NCBI GenBank assembly: GCA_024691105.1
Contig: JAILNY010000185.1
Coordinates: 1-10,893, forward strand
Direction: 5' to 3'
Origin: Treponema sp.
GTDB taxonomy: Bacteria; Spirochaetota; Spirochaetia; Treponematales; Treponemataceae
Length of the DNA stretch: 10,893 nucleotides
The position numbers were made by a program, and so were the translations under genes. Below, piece after piece: positions 5,994 to 10,893 of the stretch; positions within the stretch are counted from its first letter, which is position 1, and the number at the start of each line of letters is the position of its first letter. Below the pieces are notes generated by a model. The model saw only the letters and a list, made by a program, of their open reading frames with translations. It searched no databases and was not told the origin of the DNA.

Positions 5994-7052
5994 CTATTGA
6001 GCGGCAGCACCAAGTTTCTTTTTTCTTGCCGAAAGGATTACGCTCTGCAAGAGAATAAAGAAACACAGCATCAAACCGGTTGTAATTTTCTGCCACCATG
6101 GCTGTGTAAGACCAGAAGCAATAACAATTGTATTAATTGTCTTAAGCGACATAACACCAAACAAAGTTCCGATTAAACTTCCGACACCACCAGTAAGCAA
6201 TGTACCTCCGATAATCGATGACGCAATCGCTTCCATCTCTGCGCCATCTGCATTAGAAGCGTTTCCGGCCCCAGTGTGCAAAAGATATACAAAGCCTGCA
6301 ATTCCTGCAAGAAGACCGCAGATTACATAAGCTGTAAAGCGTGTGCGCTGAACGTTAATTCCAAGCATCAAAGCGCTTTCGCTGTTACCACCGATTGCAT
6401 AAAAGTTGCGTCCGATGCGGGTCCACTTAAGAGTTGCCCACAAAAGAATTACAACTAAGATTGCAACAACGGCACCAATTTCTAGATAGCTGTTAATAAA
6501 TGAACCGTTGCGTGTATAATATCCGACACCCGGAAGATTAATTGTAAATTCCTTTAACTTAAGAAAGAACTCATTTGCCTTAACTGTAACAGGGTTAACG
6601 CTTACAATTGTCGTCATTCCCTTTGCAAAAAACATTCCTGCAAGAGTTACTATGAACGGCTGAATCTTAAGATACGAAATCAAAAATCCCTGCACAACGC
6701 CAAACGCAAGACCAATTGCAAGCGCAATCAGTAAAGCACCGCCAACGCTTCCGCCCTTATTTTCCAAAAAGCAGACCGTTGTCATTGTAATAAGCGCAAC
6801 CTGACCACCAACCGAAATATCAATTCCGCCCGAGATCATTACAATTGTAAGACCACATGCAATAATAATCAGATACGCATTATTGTTGAAAATATTAAAG
6901 AACTGCTGCGGATTTAAAAATCCTCCGCCCCATACAGCCATCGCAACCAGATACATTACAACAAAAGTACAAATCGTAATTGTCAAAAGCAAAGTTGTAT
7001 TAGAAACAGGCTGCTTAAATTTTTTCTTAAAGAAATCCTGAATGTTGCTCAT
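5994..7052 (-). CDS. yjfF: galactofuranose-type sugar ABC transporter permease YjfF
   Basis: A 352-residue inner-membrane permease of the BPD_transp_2 (ribose/xylose) family, with many hydrophobic segments from residue 20 onward. The family motif GGIDISVGG stands at 75-83, where E. coli YjfF has GGIDLSVGS. The segments LAGMFFAKGMTTIVS, IGRNFYAIGGNSESALMLGIN, EMEAIASSIIGGTLLTGGVGS and QPWWQKITTGL follow the E. coli YjfF protein closely in order and wording. With YtfT it should form the heterodimeric channel of the importer that takes up galactofuranose or galactose. It is the last gene of the operon; only one base separates it from the ytfT stop, and GGAGG (7062-7066) precedes its ATG by 9 bases. 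The operon terminator follows. The substrate is inferred from the E. coli relatives. Confidence 0.9.
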   Translation of the reverse strand: MSNIQDFFKKKFKQPVSNTTLLLTITICTFVVMYLVAMAVWGGGFLNPQQFFNIFNNNAYLIIIACGLTIVMISGGIDISVGGQVALITMTTVCFLENKGGSVGGALLIALAIGLAFGVVQGFLISYLKIQPFIVTLAGMFFAKGMTTIVSVNPVTVKANEFFLKLKEFTINLPGVGYYTRNGSFINSYLEIGAVVAILVVILLWATLKWTRIGRNFYAIGGNSESALMLGINVQRTRFTAYVICGLLAGIAGFVYLLHTGAGNASNADGAEMEAIASSIIGGTLLTGGVGSLIGTLFGVMSLKTINTIVIASGLTQPWWQKITTGLMLCFFILLQSVILSARKKKLGAAAQ

Positions 7053-7053
7053 A

Positions 7054-8130
7054 TTACTTTGCCTCCACTTTTGCAGTCTTTACAGAAACCTTTTTAACAA
7101 GTTTTCCAACCCATTCTTTTACAACAGGAGAACCAGCAACAACAATAATTACAATTACAATTGCCTTGTATGCCTTGATGTCTGTCGAAGAAACTTTCAT
7201 CGCATACAATGTTGTTGTCAATGCCTGAATAATATAAGCACCAAGAATCGATCCCGAAAGCTTAAACTTTCCGCCACCAAGAGAGTTTCCTCCGATAGCA
7301 ACAGCAAGGATTGCATCCATTTCGATATCAAGCAGAATCTTTTCGTGATTAATCAAACCAATGCGGCATACGTTCATCGAACCTGCAAGCGCAACACACA
7401 CACCAAGAATTACAAAGACAAGCATCTTCATAAATACCGGATTAATACCATTCTGCTTTGCGGCACGTTCATTAATTCCTACAGACTGAATGAACAGACT
7501 GAGCGTTGTCTTATTCAGCAAAAGAAGAATCAAAAGTACAAAGATGATTACAATCAATATCGGGCTTGGAATCGGACAACCTGGAATAAATCCGCCCAGA
7601 TATCCAAGAAGATTGCTCTCTACGTTTGGAGTAGCACCGCCGTTAATCCAGTACGCAATCGGACGACCTGCTGTGTACAAAATCAACGACGCAATCATCG
7701 GCTGAATATTGAACTTTGCAATCAGGACACCGTTAAACAGACAGAAAATAATTGCAACACAGCTTGCTACAATTACACCAAAAAAGATTGTCGGAACAGT
7801 AATAGAACCCGCTCTCAAAATCTTAACAAAAATACTTCCGGCAATTGCGGCACAAGCACCGATAGAAATATCCTGTCCCTTTGTTGCAGAAGTAACAAGT
7901 GTCATACCAATCGAAAGAATTACAAGCTCAGATGCACCGTTTAAGATACTGATTAAGTTTCCGGTAAGAACTTTGTTTCCAACGTTATTCACTTTAATTC
8001 CAATAGAAAAAAAGCTAGGATCACGAATAAGATTAAATACAACAAGAATCAAAAGCGCAATTACAGGAATAATCAATTGCGATGATGTAAATTGTTTTAG
8101 TTTTTCAGAAAAGTTAAATTTGCCTTTCAT
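7054..8130 (-). CDS. ytfT: galactofuranose-type sugar ABC transporter permease YtfT
   Basis: A 358-residue BPD_transp_2 family permease and a paralogue of the neighbouring YjfF. After a short cytoplasmic N-terminus, a hydrophobic helix covers about residues 18-35; the family motif appears as GQDISIG (85-91). Later segments SVGINERAAKQNGIN (the cytoplasmic coupling loop) and EMDAILAVAIGGNSLGGGKF match E. coli YtfT (VGINIRAAKNAGVN, ELDAILAVVIGGGSLMGGRF). It carries an insertion of about 20 residues between the first helix and the second (VNNVGNKVLTGN region), a position where YtfT proteins also have extra sequence. It partners YjfF in the membrane and YtfR below it. The ATG lies 3 bases beyond the ytfR stop, with GGGAGG (8141-8146) inside the ytfR tail as ribosome site, indicating translational coupling. 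Confidence 0.9.
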   Translation of the reverse strand: MKGKFNFSEKLKQFTSSQLIIPVIALLILVVFNLIRDPSFFSIGIKVNNVGNKVLTGNLISILNGASELVILSIGMTLVTSATKGQDISIGACAAIAGSIFVKILRAGSITVPTIFFGVIVASCVAIIFCLFNGVLIAKFNIQPMIASLILYTAGRPIAYWINGGATPNVESNLLGYLGGFIPGCPIPSPILIVIIFVLLILLLLNKTTLSLFIQSVGINERAAKQNGINPVFMKMLVFVILGVCVALAGSMNVCRIGLINHEKILLDIEMDAILAVAIGGNSLGGGKFKLSGSILGAYIIQALTTTLYAMKVSSTDIKAYKAIVIVIIVVAGSPVVKEWVGKLVKKVSVKTAKVEAK

Positions 8131-8133
8131 TTA

Positions 8134-9639
8134 TCAGTTTCCTCCCGCAATAGTTTTCATGATATTATCCTGACTGAGCTGTTCATCTTTAAGCTCACCG
8201 ACAATGTTACGGTCTTTCATAACGACAAGCTTTGTACAAACATTCAACATCTCCTGGATTTCAGAAGAAATAAACGTAATACCAACGCCGTCTTTAGAAA
8301 GCTTTAATACCTGCTTTTGAATTTCTGTCTTTGTTCCAACGTCAATTCCGCGTGTAGGTTCATCAAGAATAAGATACTGCGGATGAGTCAAAAGCCAGCG
8401 CGCAAGAATTACCTTCTGCTGGTTTCCACCCGAAAGTGATTTAATCGGAGTATCTTTTGAAGCAGTCTTAATCTGCAAAAGCTTGATGTATTCATCAGCA
8501 ATTTTTTCTGCCTCTGCTTTTTTAAACGGACTCCAGAATCCTTTTAAAACCTGCTGCGCAAGAATAATATTATCTTTTACAGAAAGCTCAGAAATGATTC
8601 CGTCACCCTTACGGTCTTCTGGCAGATAACCGATGCCGTTTTTCATAGCGTCTTTAGGCTTGTTGATTTTTACATCCTTTCCGTTAATGCGCACCGTACC
8701 GCCGGTAACTCTGTCGGCAGCAAAAATTGCGCGCACGCTTTCACTACGACCAGAACCAAGCAATCCGGTAAAGCCGTTAACTTCGCCCTTACGAATCTTA
8801 AAGTCAAACGGCTTAACACCTTCGGCGCTCGACAAATCATGAGCTTCGTAAACAGTTTCTGCGCGCTCGTTAAACTTACCTTTTTCGTCTTTAAGTTTAG
8901 AAATATCATCGAGCGCCTTTCCAAGCATTGCAGAAACAAGTTCAACCTGAGGCATATCTTTAATAAGATATTCTCCAACAAGCTCACCGTTACGTAAAAC
9001 TGTAATCTTGTCACAAACCTCGTAAACCTGATCAAGAAAGTGCGTAATAAAAATAATTCCGACGCCGTTTGCCTTTAAGTCTCTCATCAGCTTAAAAAGC
9101 AATCCTACTTCACGTTCATCAAGCGAAGAAGTCGGCTCGTCCAGAATCAAAACTTTACATTCCATATCAACAGCGCGCGCAATTGCAACCATCTGCTGAA
9201 CCGCAAGTGAACATGTTCCAAGCTGCTGACTTGCCTTTGCCGGAATATTCAGCTTTTGTAAAATTTCATCCGCTCTTTTTTCCTGAGCGCCCCAGTTAAT
9301 AAATTTATAGTTTCCCCGTCCAATAAACATGTTTTCTGCAACAGTCAGGTTTGGACAAAGTGTAATTTCCTGATAAACAGTGCTGATGCCAAGATTCTGA
9401 GCATCTTGTGGTGAACGAATCGAAACAGGACCATCTTTTCCGTCAATACAAATTTCGCCTGCATCTTTTTCGTATACACCGGTAAGACATTTTACCAGAG
9501 TCGATTTTCCGGCTCCGTTCTCACCCATAAGCGCATGGATCTCTCCCTTGCACAAAGTAAAATCTACATTTTGAAGTGCTTTTACACCAGGGAACTCCTT
9601 GTAAATTCCCCGCATCGTCAAAACAACATTATTTTCCAT
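8134..9639 (-). CDS. ytfR: galactofuranose-type sugar ABC transporter ATPase YtfR (two ABC domains)
   Basis: A 501-residue double ATPase of the RbsA/MglA class, the same length as E. coli YtfR (500). Domain 1 has Walker A GENGAGKST (39-47), Q-loop Gln90, Walker B LILDEPT (164-170) and His200; its signature is the degenerate SLAVQQ (144-149), as in YtfR. The stretch THFLDQVYEVCDKITVLRNG (199-218) is nearly identical to the E. coli protein. Domain 2 has a degenerate Walker A GLLGSGRSE (292-300), a normal signature LSGGNQQ (402-408), Walker B LILDEPT (423-429) and Ser in place of the switch His (458-459), all usual for this class and leaving one productive ATP site per pair. It powers sugar import through YtfT/YjfF. 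The ribosome site is weak, and a terminator-like structure lies between it and ytfQ, so less of it than of the binding protein should be made. Confidence 0.93.
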   Translation of the reverse strand: MENNVVLTMRGIYKEFPGVKALQNVDFTLCKGEIHALMGENGAGKSTLVKCLTGVYEKDAGEICIDGKDGPVSIRSPQDAQNLGISTVYQEITLCPNLTVAENMFIGRGNYKFINWGAQEKRADEILQKLNIPAKASQQLGTCSLAVQQMVAIARAVDMECKVLILDEPTSSLDEREVGLLFKLMRDLKANGVGIIFITHFLDQVYEVCDKITVLRNGELVGEYLIKDMPQVELVSAMLGKALDDISKLKDEKGKFNERAETVYEAHDLSSAEGVKPFDFKIRKGEVNGFTGLLGSGRSESVRAIFAADRVTGGTVRINGKDVKINKPKDAMKNGIGYLPEDRKGDGIISELSVKDNIILAQQVLKGFWSPFKKAEAEKIADEYIKLLQIKTASKDTPIKSLSGGNQQKVILARWLLTHPQYLILDEPTRGIDVGTKTEIQKQVLKLSKDGVGITFISSEIQEMLNVCTKLVVMKDRNIVGELKDEQLSQDNIMKTIAGGN

Positions 9640-9656
9640 TTTTTATTATCCCGTAA

Positions 9657-9675
9657 TTTTTGGACAGGCCAAAAA
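9657..9675 (-). repeat. small inverted repeat in the ytfR leader
   Basis: TTTTTGG (9657-9663) and CCAAAAA (9669-9675) are perfect inverted copies around a 5-base loop, located between the T-tract after the ytfQ hairpin and the ytfR start. It could fold on the RNA near the weak ytfR ribosome site; its A/T-rich stem makes it only modestly stable. Confidence 0.3.
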
Positions 9676-9680
9676 AGCTC

Positions 9681-9739
9681 AAAAAAAAAGCGGTGCAACT
9701 GCGGACATGAGAAATCCCAGTCCGCAATATTTACACCGC
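9681..9739 (-). terminator. terminator-like attenuator between ytfQ and ytfR
   Basis: A two-part stem: outer GCGGTG (9690-9695) with CACCGC (9734-9739), inner TGCGGAC (9700-9706) with GTCCGCA (9720-9726), joined by unequal internal loops and closed by a 13-base loop. On the minus-strand RNA it is followed directly by nine U residues (9681-9689). This is the layout of an intrinsic terminator placed after the binding-protein gene, 16 bases beyond its stop. Partial termination here would give more binding protein than ATPase and permease, the ratio such importers need; there is no obvious promoter after it, so read-through must supply ytfR, ytfT and yjfF. Confidence 0.7.
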
Positions 9740-9755
9740 GTCCGTTTAACTAAAC

Positions 9756-10709
9756 TTAGTCACCAAGACCGTATTTGTCAATGTCAGCCTGTGTAAGTGT
9801 TTTTGCATCAAATCCTTTTTCTTCAGAGATAACTTTCTTTGAAGGAACGTTTCCAGATTTGATCATGTTTTCGATTACACTTGCCTGGAATGGAGAACAC
9901 TGTCCATCATAGTCCCAGTTTCCTGCCAAAAGTTCACGAAGAGCCCATTTGTTGCAGTCAAATCCCATTACCTTAACTTTTCCGTTTACACCATGTGTAA
10001 TACCAGCTTCGTCAAGAGCAGCAACTGCACCTTTAGCCATACCGTCGTTTTCTGCATAGATGATGTTGAAGTCTTCACCAGAGTTGATTACAGATTCAAC
10101 AATTTTCTTAGCTTCTGCTTCATCCCAAGTAGCTGTCTGCTGAACAACTTTCTTCATTGTTCCTGCAGCAAATTCTTTATCAAGAGCAGCTGTACGACCG
10201 ATCTGAGCATCAGATCCCATTGCACCCTGAATATGAATTACTTTGTATTCAGGAAGGTTCAAAGACTTAAGCCATGCAACAGCTGTGTTTCCCTGGTTAG
10301 CCATGTCAGAAACAACTGCTGATTCATAAAGACTTTCGTCTGTGTTAATCATACGGTCAAAGAGGAATACTTTAATTCCAGCTTTCTTTGCGTTTTTAAG
10401 AACTACATCCCATCCGTCTGTAGCAGCAGCAGAAAGAAGAATGTAATCTACACCTTCTGTAATAAACTGAGAAGCAGCATTGAGCTGTTCATCATTCTTT
10501 AAGCTGTAGAAAGTTTTAACTTCATAACCTTTAGCTGCAGAGAAAACTTCTTCCATGTCTTTTACGTTTGCAGCACGATATCCAGATTCTGAAGGTGGGT
10601 TGTTAATAATACCTACTTTAATGGAACCGCTTTTCTTTCCATTACCGCATCCAATAAACAAGCTTGCAGCTACCAAAACAGCAACAGCAGCAGATAAAAT
10701 TTTTTTCAT
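9756..10709 (-). CDS. ytfQ: galactofuranose-type sugar-binding lipoprotein YtfQ
   Basis: A 317-residue periplasmic-binding protein (ribose/galactose-binding fold, Peripla_BP_4 type). A signal peptide of KK plus a hydrophobic stretch ends in FIGC with the lipid-bearing Cys21; Phe at -3 is allowed by the relaxed spirochaetal lipobox. E. coli YtfQ is a soluble periplasmic protein, so anchoring is a difference. The segments SESGYRAA (40-47), WDVVLKNAK (100-108) and VFLFDR (114-119, followed by a SLY segment) line up with SESGWRAA, WEPVLKEAK and VFLLDR of E. coli YtfQ, including residues in the sugar pocket. I start it at 10709, 7 bases after AGGAGG (10717-10722), rather than at the in-frame ATG at 10742, which lacks a ribosome site and would bury the signal peptide. 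First gene of the operon; it captures sugar for YtfR/YtfT/YjfF. Confidence 0.92.
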   Translation of the reverse strand: MKKILSAAVAVLVAASLFIGCGNGKKSGSIKVGIINNPPSESGYRAANVKDMEEVFSAAKGYEVKTFYSLKNDEQLNAASQFITEGVDYILLSAAATDGWDVVLKNAKKAGIKVFLFDRMINTDESLYESAVVSDMANQGNTAVAWLKSLNLPEYKVIHIQGAMGSDAQIGRTAALDKEFAAGTMKKVVQQTATWDEAEAKKIVESVINSGEDFNIIYAENDGMAKGAVAALDEAGITHGVNGKVKVMGFDCNKWALRELLAGNWDYDGQCSPFQASVIENMIKSGNVPSKKVISEEKGFDAKTLTQADIDKYGLGD

Positions 10710-10768
10710 CTCAAATCCTCCTTTGTAGATGTTTTTTCCCATTGCAATAAAAGCCGTAAACGCAGCAT
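10706..10768 (-). CDS. possible 20-residue upstream ORF overlapping the ytfQ start
   Basis: On the minus strand an ATG at 10768 opens a reading frame of 20 codons (MLRLRLLLQWEKTSTKEDLR). Its TGA stop overlaps the ytfQ start codon as ATGA, the usual arrangement for translational coupling. An AAAGG stands 7 bases before its ATG, a weak ribosome site. It contains no run of a single amino acid that would suggest classical attenuation. It may be chance; I list it because of the exact overlap. Confidence 0.2.
   Translation of the reverse strand: MLRLRLLLQWEKTSTKEDLR
10717..10722 (-). promoter_or_regulatory. ytfQ: strong ribosome binding site of ytfQ
   Basis: AGGAGG, within AAAGGAGGA, is 7 bases upstream of the ATG at 10709. 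It decides the start against the longer frame from 10742 and is the best ribosome site in the window, fitting a highly produced binding protein. Confidence 0.8.
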
Positions 10769-10790
10769 ATTACGACCTTTCTATGATGAC

Positions 10791-10819
10791 ATATTAAAGG
10801 TGAATTTGTTTAAAATGAA
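10791..10819 (-). promoter_or_regulatory. candidate promoter of the ytfQRT-yjfF operon
   Basis: On the minus strand a TTCATT box (10814-10819) is followed after 17 bases by TAATAT (10791-10796). Transcription would begin near 10784, giving a leader of about 75 bases. The -35 match is poor, as expected for a promoter needing an activator, and GTGAATTT repeats surround it. Confidence 0.35.
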
Positions 10820-10873
10820 TGTGAATTTTTAGGTATTTGCGTATATTTTTTTAAGATTTTCCAGAGTGAATTT
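10800..10873. repeat. three direct GTGAATTT repeats upstream of ytfQ (candidate operator sites)
   Basis: Plus-strand copies of GTGAATTT begin at 10800, 10821 and 10866; the last two extend to GTGAATTTTT. The first pair is 21 bases apart, two helix turns, so both face the same side of the DNA; the first lies in the promoter spacer and the second just upstream of the -35 box. This is a pattern of operator sites for a dimeric or AraC-type regulator. No regulator gene is visible to the right within the window. Confidence 0.45.
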
Positions 10874-10893
10874 TTCCCGGCCACACATCCCGC

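Noticed and set aside
5933..6061. Plus-strand frame starting ATGATG after GGAGGG, about 42 codons
   Set aside because: It has a good-looking ribosome site, but it runs through the hairpin of the sugar operon 3'UTR into the antisense of yjfF, has no recognisable product, and no promoter is evident. The purine-rich site is better explained as the complement of a C-rich stretch of the minus-strand RNA.
7042..7944. 300-codon open frame on the plus strand opposite ytfT
   Set aside because: Its product is a low-complexity mix rich in Asn, Cys, Thr and Arg with no recognisable domain. It lies antisense to a clear permease gene and reflects the codon bias of that gene.
7490..8173. Plus-strand open frames of 71 and 154 codons opposite ytfT and the end of ytfR
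   Set aside because: They have no domain signature and no convincing ribosome site, and lie wholly antisense to well supported genes.
8670..9035. 121-codon minus-strand frame inside ytfR
   Set aside because: It is a shifted frame within the intact ytfR gene and shows no domain; ytfR itself is full length with no frameshift.
10710..10742. Longer N-terminus of YtfQ from the ATG at 10742
   Set aside because: The strong AGGAGG lies inside that extension and points to 10709, which also gives a proper signal peptide.

Overview
The window reads as a chromosomal segment of an A+T-rich anaerobic bacterium, most probably a Treponema-like spirochaete. The reasons are a strictly anaerobe-type ferredoxin-domain aldo/keto reductase, two lipoprotein-anchored binding proteins (one with Phe at lipobox position -3, which the relaxed spirochaetal lipobox tolerates), strong AGGAGG ribosome sites and tightly packed operons. 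The genus is an inference; no rRNA or tRNA is present. There are ten protein genes, nine on the minus strand, and no mobile element, CRISPR array, RNA operon or gene-free stretch above 300 bases.

Left block (1-3193): a minus-strand aldo/keto reductase with two C-terminal 4Fe-4S clusters, cut by the window's left edge. It is preceded by a minus-strand NAD-dependent epimerase/dehydratase-like SDR protein, which is divergent from a plus-strand AraC-family regulator. This looks like a small redox or sugar-modification locus with its own regulator; the substrate is not evident.

Middle block (3190-5871): a minus-strand metal-type ABC importer operon in the order ATPase, membrane permease (ABC-3 family), lipoprotein binding protein, with overlapping genes. 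The ATPase carries an extra N-terminal domain of about 130 residues that I recognise as DUF1893 (TM1506-like, deaminase-type fold), an unusual fusion. The binding protein is short and has only two histidines. A promoter whose -10 lies inside a TTATAAT/ATTATAA dyad precedes the operon. At its other end the operon collides with the AraC gene, with overlapping stop codons and a hairpin just beyond.

Right block (5885-10893): a complete minus-strand ytfQ-ytfR-ytfT-yjfF operon, the galactofuranose/galactose ABC importer type known from Escherichia coli: lipoprotein sugar-binding protein, double ATPase, two permeases. It has an upstream promoter region with three GTGAATTT repeats, a terminator-like structure between the binding-protein and ATPase genes that could set their ratio, and a strong intrinsic terminator at the end. 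The 3' untranslated region carries a perfect hairpin whose loop on the RNA is UCCUCCU, complementary to the ytfQ Shine-Dalgarno region. The most notable items are the DUF1893-ABC fusion and this possible 3'UTR regulatory RNA.
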